Positions 5,816 through 14,058 of a stretch of DNA of 30,955 bases are shown piece after piece. Origin of the DNA: JAEUNJ01 sp052035955. GTDB taxonomy: Bacteria; Pseudomonadota; Gammaproteobacteria; Burkholderiales; Rhodocyclaceae. The position numbers were made by a program, and so were the translations under genes. The notes under the pieces were generated by a model. The model was not told the DNA's origin. It saw nothing but the letters and a program-made list of their open reading frames with translations, and did no database searches. The DNA lies in contig JBPOHD010000089.1 of the NCBI GenBank assembly GCA_052035955.1, positions 1 to 30,955 of the forward strand. The letters run 5' to 3'. The stretch's first letter is position 1. Each line of letters opens with the position of its first letter.

Positions 5816-7807
5816 ATGGACGCACTGCACCGCCTGCGCCGGACCGCGACGGCCCTGCCGGCCGCTTTCCTGCTTGCCGCGGGAACCTGGGCCACCGCGG
5901 CCGCGGAGCCCAAGGAAGCCACCGCCGCCACCGGGGCCGCCAACGCCGCCCTGCTCGGAAAGCTGCCCTTCGCCGACCGCCAGGACTACGAGGATGCCGT
6001 GCGCGGCTTCGTCGGCACCCTGCCCGATGCCGAAGTTCCCGGTCCCGCCGGACAGGCCTGGAGCATGCGCGAGTACGCCTTCCTGAAACAGGCCCAGGCA
6101 CCGGCGACCATCAACCCCAGCCTCTGGCGCCAGGCCCAGCTCAACCTCGAACACGGCCTCTACAAGGTCACCGACGGCATCTACCAGGTGCGCGGCTTCG
6201 ACCTCTCGAACATGACGATCGTCGAGGGCGACACGGGGCTCATCGTCATCGACCCGCTGACCTCGAAGGAGACGGCCCAGGCGTCCCTGGAACTGTACTA
6301 CCGGCACCGGCCGCGCCGGCCCGTGGTGGCGGTCATCTACAGCCACAGCCACGCGGACCATTTCGGCGGCGTCAAGGGCGTGACCACGGATGCCGAAGTG
6401 GAATCCGGCAAGGTGCGCATCCTGGCCCCGGCCGGCTTCATGGAGCACGCGGTCTCCGAGAACATCATCGCCGGCAACGCCATGGGGCGCCGGGCCCAGT
6501 ACCAGTTCGGGTCGCTGCTGCCCAGGGGCGAGCGCAGCCAGGTGGATGCCGGCCTCGGCAAGAACCTGCCCCGGGGCACCATCACCCTGATCCCGCCCAC
6601 CGACGTGATCGGCAAGGCCCGGGACCGGCGGGTGATCGACGGCGTGGAAATCCTCTTCCACCTGGCGCCCGGCACCGAGGCCCCGGCCGAGATGCATATG
6701 TATTTCCCGCGCTTCAAGGCCCTCAACATGGCGGAGAACGCCACCCACAACCTGCACAACCTGCTGCCCTTCCGGGGCGCCGAGGTACGCGATCCCAAGG
6801 CCTGGTCCCAGTACCTGGCCGAGGCCGTGGACGCCTTCGGCGGCGAGGCGGAGGTGCTGCTTGCCCAGCATCACTGGCCCACTTTCGGCAACGCCAGGCT
6901 GCGCGGGTTCCTGGCCAGGCAACGCGACCTCTACAAATACCTGCACGACCAGACCCTGCGCCTGATCAACCACGGCCTCACGGCGACCGAGATCGCCGAG
7001 GTGCTGGAACTGCCTCCCAGCCTGGCCGCCGAGTGGTCGGCCCGGGGCTACTACGGCACGGTGAGCCACAATGCCAAGGCCATCTACCAGAAGTACCTGG
7101 GCTGGTACGACGCCAATCCGGCCAACCTGAATCCGTTGCCGCCCGTCGAATCCGGCCGCAAGTACGTCGAATACATGGGCGGGGCGGCGGCGCTGATGGC
7201 CCGGGCACGGCAGGACTTCGAACGCGGGGAATACCGCTGGGTCGCCCAGGCGATGAACCACCTGGTGTTCGCCGAGCCCGACAACCGCCCGGCCCGGGAA
7301 CTGGCGGCCGATGCGCTGGAGCAACTGGGCTACCAGGCCGAGGCCGCCACCTGGCGCAACTCCTACCTCTTCGCGGCCTGGGAACTGCGCAACGGCACGG
7401 CCAGGGCCAGCGCCCAGTCGCCGGTGAATCCGGACACCCTCAAGGCCCTGGACCTGGACATGTTCTTCGATTTCCTCGGGGTGCGCCTCAACGGACCGAA
7501 GGCGGAGGGGAGGCGCATCTTGCTGAACTGGAATTTCACGGACGTGAATCGCCGGTACGTGCTGAACCTGGAGAACTCGGCCCTGACGTGGGTGCGGGGC
7601 AGGCAGTCGCCAAACGCCGACGCGACGCTCACCCTGACCCGCAAGGCCCTGGACCAGGTGACGCTGCGCCGGGCCACCTTCAACGCCCTGATCGAGGGCG
7701 GACAGATCCAGGTGGAGGGCAATCCGGGCAGGTTCTTCGAACTGCTGATGCTGATGGACAGCTTCGAGCCCCAGTTCGAGATCGTCGAACCCAAGCGCCG
7801 CAAATGA
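5816..7807 (+). CDS. Alkylsulfatase (SdsA1/BDS1 family, class III, secreted)
   Basis: 663 residues from the ATG at 5816, which follows GGAGGAAGGGAAC; an in-frame ATG at 5801 lies inside that ribosome-binding region. The N-terminus (LRRTATALPAAFLLAAGTW, then ATAAAEP) is a cleavable Sec signal, so the enzyme acts in the periplasm or outside. The zinc motif SHSHADHFGG (176-185, ligands HxHxDH) belongs to the metallo-beta-lactamase fold. The family metal-site segment AENATHNLHNLLPF is present, followed by the helical dimerisation region and a C-terminal SCP2-like domain. Members hydrolyse primary alkyl sulfates such as dodecyl sulfate to alcohol and sulfate. The length is typical. It is followed closely by an exporter gene and is divergent from an acyl-CoA operon, which suggests the alcohol is oxidised and enters beta-oxidation. 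Confidence 0.93.
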   Translation: MDALHRLRRTATALPAAFLLAAGTWATAAAEPKEATAATGAANAALLGKLPFADRQDYEDAVRGFVGTLPDAEVPGPAGQAWSMREYAFLKQAQAPATINPSLWRQAQLNLEHGLYKVTDGIYQVRGFDLSNMTIVEGDTGLIVIDPLTSKETAQASLELYYRHRPRRPVVAVIYSHSHADHFGGVKGVTTDAEVESGKVRILAPAGFMEHAVSENIIAGNAMGRRAQYQFGSLLPRGERSQVDAGLGKNLPRGTITLIPPTDVIGKARDRRVIDGVEILFHLAPGTEAPAEMHMYFPRFKALNMAENATHNLHNLLPFRGAEVRDPKAWSQYLAEAVDAFGGEAEVLLAQHHWPTFGNARLRGFLARQRDLYKYLHDQTLRLINHGLTATEIAEVLELPPSLAAEWSARGYYGTVSHNAKAIYQKYLGWYDANPANLNPLPPVESGRKYVEYMGGAAALMARARQDFERGEYRWVAQAMNHLVFAEPDNRPARELAADALEQLGYQAEAATWRNSYLFAAWELRNGTARASAQSPVNPDTLKALDLDMFFDFLGVRLNGPKAEGRRILLNWNFTDVNRRYVLNLENSALTWVRGRQSPNADATLTLTRKALDQVTLRRATFNALIEGGQIQVEGNPGRFFELLMLMDSFEPQFEIVEPKRRK

Positions 7808-7895
7808 GGCGGGCGGGGAAGCGCGCTTGACTCCGGCAGCGGAAGCCGCCCGGCCCGCCGGGGGGGCCACGGGCCGTTCGGCGGAGGTGGCGGCC

Positions 7896-9302
7896 ATGTT
7901 CGCGCGCCACGGCCCGTCCTACCGGACCTGGGCGGTGGTGACGGTCATGCTCGGTACCGTCTCCGCGGTCATGGAGGCGACCATCGTCAATGTGGCCCTG
8001 CCGGAGATCATCCGCGCCTTCGGCCTCGGCCATGACCGCGTGCAACTGCTGTCCACGGGTTTCCTGGCGGCCACGACGGCCTCCATGCTCCTCTCCCACT
8101 GGGCCCTGCGCCGCTTCGGCCTGCGCCGGGCTTACGCGGGAGCCGTTGCCCTGCTGATGGCCTGCTCGGTGGCGGCGGCCTTCGCGCCCAGCTTCCCGCT
8201 GCTGGCGGCCTGCCGCATCGGCCAGGGCGTCATCGCCGGCATGGTGCAACCCCTCGCCATGGTCGCCATCACGGACGTCTTTCCGCGCGAGGCCAGGGGA
8301 CGCGCCATGTCGGCCTACGGCCTGGGCATCGTCCTCTCGCCGGCCATCGGCCCGGCCGCCGGCGGCCTGCTGGTCGACCATTTCGGCTGGCGCGGGGTCT
8401 TCCTGGTCACCCTGCCTTTCTGCCTCGCGGCGCTGGCGCTGGCGCCACGCTACCTGGTGGCCGGAGGCGAGGATGGCGAGCCGGCGGATCGGGCGGACGC
8501 CGGCCTGGACCTGCCGGGCATGGCGCTCCTCGTCGTTGCCCTGGTGATGACCCTGGGCGGGCTGACCGCCCTGTACGACGAAACGACGGCGGCGCTGGTC
8601 GCCCTGGTGGCCGGGCTGTTCTTCGCGGTCGCCTTCGTGGCCTGGCAGCGCATCGCGCCGCGGCCCCTGCTCGACCTGCGGCTGCTGCGCCACGGCGGCT
8701 TCGGCGCCGGCCTGGCGGTCGCCACCGCCTATGGCATGGGCATCTACGGTTCCACCTACCTGGCGCCCCTGTTCGCCCGCAGCGCCGCCGGCTACACGGG
8801 TCTGGAGGCGGGCCTGATGCTGGTGCCGGGCGGGGTGATGCTGGCCGTCGTGCTCGTGGTCGCCGGGCGGCTGGCCGACCGCCTGCCGACCCACCGGGTG
8901 GCCATGGCCGGCCTGGCCTGCTTCGCCGCCTCGGCGTTGCTGATGGGCCTGGTGCCGCCCCACATCGGTTTCTGGTGGCTGGCCGCCATCGTGACCCTGG
9001 GGCGCATCGGGCTGGGCTTCATCATCCCGGGCCTCAACGCCGGCGCGCTGCGCCTGCTGCCCCAGGGGGCGGAGGCAGGCGGCTCGGCCGCCATCAACTT
9101 CTTCCGGCAACTCGGCGGCGCCCTCGGCGTGACCCTGCTGGCCCTGTTCGTGGAGGGCCGCCAGCGCGCCTTCGAGGTCGCCCATCCCGGCGACGCCGCC
9201 GGCCGGGCGACGGCGGGCATCGCCGAGGGCTTCCTGCTCATCGCCCTCGTCTACGGCCTGGCCGTGATCCCTGCGCGCCGCATGGCGCCCCGGACGGCGT
9301 GA
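7896..9302 (+). CDS. MFS transporter, DHA2 (EmrB/QacA-like) family
   Basis: About 468 residues of mostly hydrophobic helices, consistent with the 14-helix proton-driven drug or solute exporters of the DHA2 group. It starts MFARHGPSYRTW, then VMLGTVSAVMEATIVNVALP (helix 1), and later DHFGWRGVFLVTLPF, the helix-5/6 signature of the group. I chose the ATG at 7896 because GGAGGTG lies seven bases ahead. A TTG at 7827 behind GGGGAAG would add 23 residues; several relatives do carry such an extension, so this alternative is real. It follows the alkylsulfatase gene and probably shares its transcript. Export of the surfactant or of a toxic product is plausible but inferred. Confidence 0.87.
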   Translation: MFARHGPSYRTWAVVTVMLGTVSAVMEATIVNVALPEIIRAFGLGHDRVQLLSTGFLAATTASMLLSHWALRRFGLRRAYAGAVALLMACSVAAAFAPSFPLLAACRIGQGVIAGMVQPLAMVAITDVFPREARGRAMSAYGLGIVLSPAIGPAAGGLLVDHFGWRGVFLVTLPFCLAALALAPRYLVAGGEDGEPADRADAGLDLPGMALLVVALVMTLGGLTALYDETTAALVALVAGLFFAVAFVAWQRIAPRPLLDLRLLRHGGFGAGLAVATAYGMGIYGSTYLAPLFARSAAGYTGLEAGLMLVPGGVMLAVVLVVAGRLADRLPTHRVAMAGLACFAASALLMGLVPPHIGFWWLAAIVTLGRIGLGFIIPGLNAGALRLLPQGAEAGGSAAINFFRQLGGALGVTLLALFVEGRQRAFEVAHPGDAAGRATAGIAEGFLLIALVYGLAVIPARRMAPRTA

Positions 9303-9320
9303 GCCGACAATGACAAAGAC

Positions 9321-9425
9321 ATCGTCACCACAGGGGAAGCGGAGGACGCAGAGGGAAACCAGAGGCCTCGTATTGCCTTTCTCCGCGAACCTCCGTGGCC
9401 TCCGCGTCCTCTGTGGTGAATGCCT
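9321..9425. repeat. GC-rich intergenic inverted-repeat element, copy 2
   Basis: The left arm at about 9324-9357 begins TCACCACAGGGGAAGCGGAG. The right arm at about 9387-9424 reads, in reverse complement, CATTCACCACAGAGGACGCG and onward. The arms match those of the element at 966-1140. The element fills the gap between the transporter stop and the nitronate monooxygenase start. In both copies one arm ends within about 25 bases of a start codon. Confidence 0.75.
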
Positions 9426-9445
9426 TTGACCTGATGGAGCAACCC

Positions 9446-10405
9446 ATGTCCCTGCCCCCCATACTCGCCGACAACCTGGCCCTGCCGGTGATCGGTTCGC
9501 CCATGTTCATCGTCTCCCAGCCCGACCTGGTGCTGGCCCAGTGCAAGGCCGGCATCGTCGGGTCCTTCCCGGCCCTGAATGCGCGGCCCAAGGAACTGCT
9601 CGACGAGTGGCTGGGCCGGATCACGGCGGAGCTGGCGGCGGAACGGGCCGCCCATCCGGGGAAGAAGGTGGCGCCCTTCGCCGTGAACCAGATCGTGCAC
9701 GGTTCCAACGACCGGCTGGGCCACGACCTGGAACTCTGCGTCAAGCACGAGGTGCCGATGATCATCACCAGCCTGCGCCCGCCCGGCGAGGTGGTGAGGG
9801 CCGTGAAACCCTACGGGGGCATCGTCTTCCACGACGTCATCAACGTCCGCCACGCCGAGAAGGCCCTGGAGGAGGGCGCCGACGGGCTGATCCTGGTCTG
9901 CACCGGGGCCGGTGGCCACGCCGGAACCCTGTCTCCCTTCGCCCTGGTGGCCGAGGTGAGGCGCTTCTGGAACGGGCCGCTGGTGCTGGCCGGTGCCATC
10001 ACCCGCGGGGAGCAGGTCCTGGCCGCCCAGGCCATGGGGGCCGACCTGGCCTACATGGGGACCCGGTTCGTGGCCACCCGCGAGGCGGTGGCGGCGGATG
10101 CCTACAAGCAGGCCATCGTCGATTGCAATGCCGACGACATCGTCTACACGCCCTACTTCACCGGCGTGCACGGCAACTACCTGAAGCCCAGCATCGCCGC
10201 CCAGGGCCTCGATCCCGACAACCTGCCCCATGCCGACAAGACCTCCATGAACTTCGGCTCCTCGAAGGTCAAGGCCTGGAAGGACATCTGGGGCGCCGGG
10301 CAAGGCGTCGGCTCCATCGACGACGCGCCCCCGGCGGCGGAAGTCGTCGCCCGCCTGAAGGCCGAGTATGCGGCCGCCAGGGCGCGCCTTTGCGGTGCCG
10401 GATGA
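9446..10405 (+). CDS. Nitronate monooxygenase family flavoprotein
   Basis: 319 residues from the ATG at 9446 (GGAG six bases ahead). The TIM-barrel FMN enzymes of this family oxidise alkyl nitronates; some members are enoyl reductases or of unknown role. Seen: the N-terminal GSPMFIVSQPDL, the phosphate-binding motif CTGAGGHAG (152-160) with the family His158, and AGAITRGEQVLAAQAMGAD with MGTRFVAT near the C-terminal end of the barrel. It is next to a repeat element upstream, and its stop is one base from the IclR start. Such genes often sit in fatty-acid or steroid catabolic clusters, where the true substrate is seldom a nitronate. The physiological reaction here is therefore open. Confidence 0.87.
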   Translation: MSLPPILADNLALPVIGSPMFIVSQPDLVLAQCKAGIVGSFPALNARPKELLDEWLGRITAELAAERAAHPGKKVAPFAVNQIVHGSNDRLGHDLELCVKHEVPMIITSLRPPGEVVRAVKPYGGIVFHDVINVRHAEKALEEGADGLILVCTGAGGHAGTLSPFALVAEVRRFWNGPLVLAGAITRGEQVLAAQAMGADLAYMGTRFVATREAVAADAYKQAIVDCNADDIVYTPYFTGVHGNYLKPSIAAQGLDPDNLPHADKTSMNFGSSKVKAWKDIWGAGQGVGSIDDAPPAAEVVARLKAEYAAARARLCGAG

Positions 10406-10406
10406 A

Positions 10407-11243
10407 ATGAGCGCCCATTCCCCCGCGACCACTGGTCGCCCAATGACGGTGGAATCAATCGGCGCTCCCCGCATCAAGGAGGACCGCCATTTCGTGACGG
10501 CCCTCGCCAGGGGACTGGATGTCCTGGCCTGCTTCCGCTCGGCGGACCGCATGCTGGGCAACCAGGAGATCGCCCGGCGCTGCCGCCTGCCCAAATCCAC
10601 GGTCTCGCGCCTCACCTATACCCTGACCAAGCTGGGCTACCTGCACTACATGGAGGACACGGGGAAGTACCGCCTGGGGACGGCCACCCTGGGCCTGGGC
10701 AGCGTGATGCTGTCGCGGCTGGACGTGCGCCAGGTCGCCCGGCCCCTGATGCAGGAACTGGCGGGCTTTTCCAGGGCCATGGTCTCCCTGGGCACCCGCG
10801 ACAAGCTCTCCATGATCTACGTCGAGAACTGCCGCAGCGAGGCTGCGCTGACGCTGGCCCTCGACGTGGGCTCGCGGATTCCCCTGGCCACGACGGCCAT
10901 GGGCCGCGCCTACCTGGCCGTCGTGCCCGACATCGAGCGCGTAGACCTCCTGGAGCGCATCCGGGAGTCCGACCCGAAGGGATGGCCGAAGGTGCGCAAG
11001 GGCATCGAGCAGTCCCTGGCCCAGTATCGGGAGACCGGCTGCTGCACTTCCTTCGGCGACTGGCAGGAGGACGTCAATGCGATCGCTGCGGCCTTCCGTC
11101 CCGGCGGCGGCCTGCCGCCGATGGCGATCAACTGCGGCGGCCCGGCCTTCAACCTGGCGCCGGATTTCCTGGTGGGCGAAGTCCGGCCGCGATTGCTCGA
11201 ACTCGTGCGGCGGGTGGAGTACCTGCTGGGCGCCGGGGACTGA
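10407..11243 (+). CDS. IclR-family transcriptional regulator
   Basis: 278 residues from the ATG at 10407, one base after the preceding stop; an ATG at 10443 is a weaker alternative. The N-terminal winged helix-turn-helix is clear: FVTALARGLDVLACF, then NQEIARRCRLPKSTVSRLTYTL at about 52-73 and the wing GKYRLG. A GAF-like IclR effector domain follows (VSLGTRDKLSMIYVE, SRIPLATTAMGRAYLA, AIAAAFR). Regulators of this family bind small organic acids or aromatics and control catabolic operons. By position it may control the alkylsulfatase-transporter-monooxygenase unit, the divergent acyl-CoA operon with its palindrome, or itself. The dyad at 11280-11307 just downstream is another possible site. 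Confidence 0.92.
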   Translation: MSAHSPATTGRPMTVESIGAPRIKEDRHFVTALARGLDVLACFRSADRMLGNQEIARRCRLPKSTVSRLTYTLTKLGYLHYMEDTGKYRLGTATLGLGSVMLSRLDVRQVARPLMQELAGFSRAMVSLGTRDKLSMIYVENCRSEAALTLALDVGSRIPLATTAMGRAYLAVVPDIERVDLLERIRESDPKGWPKVRKGIEQSLAQYRETGCCTSFGDWQEDVNAIAAAFRPGGGLPPMAINCGGPAFNLAPDFLVGEVRPRLLELVRRVEYLLGAGD

Positions 11244-11279
11244 CGGCCGGCAAGCGTGACCGATTCCGCGATTGCGTCC

Positions 11280-11307
11280 GGGCAATAGTCCGAACGGACT
11301 ATTGTCC
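11280..11307. promoter_or_regulatory. 13-bp inverted repeat overlapping the PEP-CTERM gene promoter
   Basis: GGGCAATAGTCCG and CGGACTATTGTCC flank a central AA and match at 12 of 13 positions. The right arm covers the -35 hexamer of the promoter at 11302-11330, as expected for an operator. It also lies 37 bp past the IclR stop, but no T-run follows it, so a terminator is less likely. Confidence 0.55.
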
Positions 11308-11330
11308 TTAGAAATCCGATGGCTTCTAAT
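11302..11330 (+). promoter_or_regulatory. Sigma-70-type promoter of the PEP-CTERM gene
   Basis: TTGTCC (11302-11307) and TCTAAT (11325-11330) are separated by 17 bp and match consensus at 4 of 6 and 5 of 6 positions. The start point would be near 11337, giving a leader of about 107 nt. That leader carries a GC hairpin (GGGGC with GCCCC around 11404-11420) ahead of the ribosome-binding site GGAGA. Confidence 0.55.
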
Positions 11331-11443
11331 TGCGACCGTGGCAAGGGGTAGTCGCTGATCGAGCGGCAACCATTGAACAACCCGCCAGGCTGTAGTTTTT
11401 TGCGGGGCGCGGAAGCCCCCTCAATCCGATCCGGAGACCGAAC

Positions 11444-12496
11444 ATGAAACTGACATTGAAGAAGACCGTCGCGGCTGTTGCGTTTGCCGCCGGCGCGATG
11501 GCCCTGGCCGGTACCGCCCAGGCCGGCGCGATCATCAGCAACGGCACCCTGATGCTGGGTGTGAACAGCGAGGGTCACCTGAACACGCCCTACGATTCCG
11601 ATCCCAAGGGCATCGGCTTCATGGGCCTGCGCTTCATCCCGACCGGCGGCGCCTCCACCGAGCCCGGCTGCCAGTGCGAGGGCTGGGGAGTCGGCATCCG
11701 CTCCCTGGGAGCTTCCGGCTGGGCGAGCCTGGACTCGGGCGGCATCGCCAACCTGACCGTCGTCAGCTTCACTTCCGATGCCACCAGCGCCCGCTCGATC
11801 GTGGACGTGAATGGCGTCACCGGGGCGCCGCTGCTGCGCGTCGTCCATGACTACCATCCGCTGGCCTCCACGCCCTACCTCTACGAAGTCAGCGTCGCCA
11901 TCATCAACACCAGCGGCAGCGACCTGGCCGCCGGCGACCTGGTGTATCGCCGTGTGATGGACTGGGACATCTCCCCGACCGAGTTCAGCGAGTACGTCAC
12001 CATCCAGGGCGTGCCCGCGGTGATGGGCCTGGCCGGCGGCAACAACGTGTACCGCACCGACAACAACGGCTTCAACTCCGCGAATCCGTTCAGCTTCGAC
12101 GCTTACGGCATGACGAACGTCAATTTCGTGGACAACGGCCCCAAGGACCACGGCGCCCTGTTCGACTTCGAGTTCGGCGCCCTGGCCGCCGGCGCGACCC
12201 GCACCTTCAACACCTACTACGGTGCGGCGCCCGACGAGGCCACCGCCGACCTGGCCCGCTTCATGGTCAACGGCGACGTCAGCGACGAGGACATTGCGCT
12301 CTATTCCTACGGCCAGCCCAGCGTCGCCGGCGGCCCGGACCTCGGCCAGCCCAACACCTTCATCTGGGGCTTCGGCACCAAGGGTACCGGCGTCCTGACC
12401 CCGGTCGTGCCCGAGCCGGAGACCTACGCGATGATGCTGGCCGGCCTCGGCCTGATGGGCGCCGTCGCCCGCCGCCGCAAGCAGCGCCAGGCCTGA
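11444..12496 (+). CDS. PEP-CTERM sorting domain protein, secreted
   Basis: 350 residues. A Sec signal peptide (KKTVAAVAFAAGAMALAG, cleavage near AQA at 25-27) is followed by a beta-rich body rich in Gly, Asn and Asp. The C-terminus has the full PEP-CTERM signal: VPEPE at 322-326, a hydrophobic helix to about 342, and RRRKQR at the end. Such proteins are cut at the PEP motif by exosortase (EpsH), whose gene is not in the window, and are linked to the cell surface or exopolysaccharide matrix. The body, with GCQCEGWGVGI near residue 78 (a paired Cys motif) and VYRRVMDWDISPTEF, belongs to a family without assigned function. Ribosome-binding site GGAGA lies six bases ahead of the ATG. It has its own promoter and a strong terminator. 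Confidence 0.92.
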   Translation: MKLTLKKTVAAVAFAAGAMALAGTAQAGAIISNGTLMLGVNSEGHLNTPYDSDPKGIGFMGLRFIPTGGASTEPGCQCEGWGVGIRSLGASGWASLDSGGIANLTVVSFTSDATSARSIVDVNGVTGAPLLRVVHDYHPLASTPYLYEVSVAIINTSGSDLAAGDLVYRRVMDWDISPTEFSEYVTIQGVPAVMGLAGGNNVYRTDNNGFNSANPFSFDAYGMTNVNFVDNGPKDHGALFDFEFGALAAGATRTFNTYYGAAPDEATADLARFMVNGDVSDEDIALYSYGQPSVAGGPDLGQPNTFIWGFGTKGTGVLTPVVPEPETYAMMLAGLGLMGAVARRRKQRQA

Positions 12497-12521
12497 TCGG
12501 CGCAGCCGCAAGCAGCACCGG

Positions 12522-12548
12522 ACCCCGCCCTTCGTGGCGGGGTTTTTC
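12522..12548 (+). terminator. Rho-independent terminator of the PEP-CTERM gene
   Basis: CCCCGCC and GGCGGGG form a seven-base stem around a six-base loop (12523-12542), followed directly by TTTTT. It lies 26 bp after the stop codon and separates this gene from the TPR gene. Confidence 0.9.
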
Positions 12549-12602
12549 ATTTCTGCGAAGGGGGGCATAATCGGCGCCCCTTGATCGAGAACGGAGTCTT
12601 CC

Positions 12603-13904
12603 ATGCCCGCCCGCCCCTGCAACTGGCCCGCCCTGCTGACCATCGCCGCCTTCGCCGTGATTGGCGCGCGGGCGGGTGCGGCCGAGCCGCCCGCTCCGGG
12701 GAGCAAGGCAGCCCAGGTTTCCGGTCCCGGCGCCGACCAGGTCCAGGCCGGCTATCAGGCCCTGGTCGAACGGAACGCGGCCAAGGCGTCGGCGCAGTTC
12801 CAGGAAGCCCTGCGGCGGGATGGTCGCTCCGTGCCGGCACTGCTCGGGATGGCCGAAACGGCCCGCCTGCGGGAGAAGCCCAAGGAAGCGGAAGAGTGGC
12901 TCAGGAAGGCCCTGAAGGCCGCGCCTGGCAGGGCCGAGGTCCAACTGGCCTGGGGACGCTACCTCTATGCGACGCGGCAGTTCGCCGCTTCGGAAACGGC
13001 ACTGAAGAAGGCCCGCGGCATCGATCCGGACTCCTTGCCCGTGCATCTGGACCTGGGCGAGGTCTATATGGGCGGTCTGGGCAAGCCCCGGGAGGCGGAA
13101 GCCGCCTTCCGCGATGCCCTGCGGGTGAAGCCGGACCACGCAGGCGCCCACAACGGCCTTGCCACTGCCCTGGCGGCCCAGGGGCAGACGGAGGCCGCCG
13201 CCAGGGAGTTCGAGGAGTCGGCGCGCCTTGCCCCGGGCAATCCGTTGCCGCTGCACGGGCTCGGGCGGCTCTACCAGGCGACGGGCCAGGCGGAAAAGGC
13301 CGTGGAGGCCTTTGACCGGACCCTGAAGGCGAGCCCGGATTTCACGCCCGCGCTACTCGACCGCGGCGACATCCGCCTGGCCCGGAAGCAGATGGACGCT
13401 GCGCTGGCCGACTATGCGGAAGCGGCCCGGCGCACGCCGAACTACGTCCTGGCCCACTTCAAGCTTGGGATGGCCCTCGAAATGCAGGGCAAGCCGGCGG
13501 AGGCGATGGCCGCCTACCGGAAGGCCGTCGAAATCAATCCGCGCTTCGCCCCCGCGTACAACAACATGGCCTGGCAGTCCGCCGTCCGCAAGGAAAGGCT
13601 CGACGATGCCCTGGCCTGGGCCAGGAAAGCAGTGGCCATCGATCCGAATTCGGGAACCTTCCGCGACACCCTGGGCCAGGTCCATCGCGTCCGCGGCGAG
13701 ATGGACGCGGCCATTGCCGAGTTCCGCAAGGCCGCCGAATCGAAGCCGCCCCTCGCCTCCGCGAGCTATCGCCTGGGACTGGCGCTGGCCCAGCAGGGCA
13801 AGCGCAAGGAGGCCGCCGCCGCCTTCCGGGAAGCCCTGCGGATCGACAAGGACTTCCCCGAGGCCGCCGAAGCCCGTAGCGAACTGGCGAAGCTGGGCGG
13901 CTGA
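12603..13904 (+). CDS. Secreted TPR-repeat protein
   Basis: 433 residues, with a signal peptide (LLTIAAFAVIGARAGAAEPP, likely cut after AGA near 26) and then about eleven 34-residue tetratricopeptide units to the end. TPR consensus positions recur, for example KASAQFQEALRRDG, EAAFRDALRVKPDHAGAHNG, KAVEAFDRTLKASPDFTPAL and EAMAAYRKAVEINPRFAPAY. The repeats form a superhelical protein-binding scaffold, here in the periplasm. No enzymatic domain is visible. GGAG lies ahead of the ATG, and a -10-like CATAAT at 12566-12571 follows the upstream terminator, so it probably has its own promoter. Adjacency to a PEP-CTERM gene hints at a surface or export role, but it is much shorter than the known PEP-CTERM-associated TPR protein PrsT. 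Confidence 0.87.
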   Translation: MPARPCNWPALLTIAAFAVIGARAGAAEPPAPGSKAAQVSGPGADQVQAGYQALVERNAAKASAQFQEALRRDGRSVPALLGMAETARLREKPKEAEEWLRKALKAAPGRAEVQLAWGRYLYATRQFAASETALKKARGIDPDSLPVHLDLGEVYMGGLGKPREAEAAFRDALRVKPDHAGAHNGLATALAAQGQTEAAAREFEESARLAPGNPLPLHGLGRLYQATGQAEKAVEAFDRTLKASPDFTPALLDRGDIRLARKQMDAALADYAEAARRTPNYVLAHFKLGMALEMQGKPAEAMAAYRKAVEINPRFAPAYNNMAWQSAVRKERLDDALAWARKAVAIDPNSGTFRDTLGQVHRVRGEMDAAIAEFRKAAESKPPLASASYRLGLALAQQGKRKEAAAAFREALRIDKDFPEAAEARSELAKLGG

Positions 13905-14058
13905 ACCGTCTTTCCGGGCGCATCGGCTCCGGCTGCCCATTCCCGTCGCGGCCCGCCGGTCAGCCCCGGCGCAGGCGGCGCGGCCGACCGCAGCCGATGC
14001 CGATGTTGCGCGGGGACCGGGTCCTGCAGGCGGCGTTCAGGGCGGTCCCGACCTCCTG

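Noticed and set aside
5369..7897. 842-codon open frame on the minus strand opposite the alkylsulfatase
   Set aside because: It is the mirror of a high-GC gene with low-complexity Gly/Arg/Ala composition and no family motifs; the plus strand carries the zinc motif and signal peptide.
11402..11421. GC hairpin ahead of the PEP-CTERM gene as a terminator
   Set aside because: The T run precedes the hairpin on the plus strand and there is no T run on the other strand; it is only a leader structure.
11331..11443. Sigma-54 promoter for the PEP-CTERM gene
   Set aside because: TGGCAAG and TAGTTTTTTGCGG fragments do not give GG and GC at the required ten-base spacing.
13905..14058. Shared terminator between the convergent TPR and HMG-CoA reductase genes
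   Set aside because: Only short GC repeats are present and no stem followed by a T run was found on either strand.
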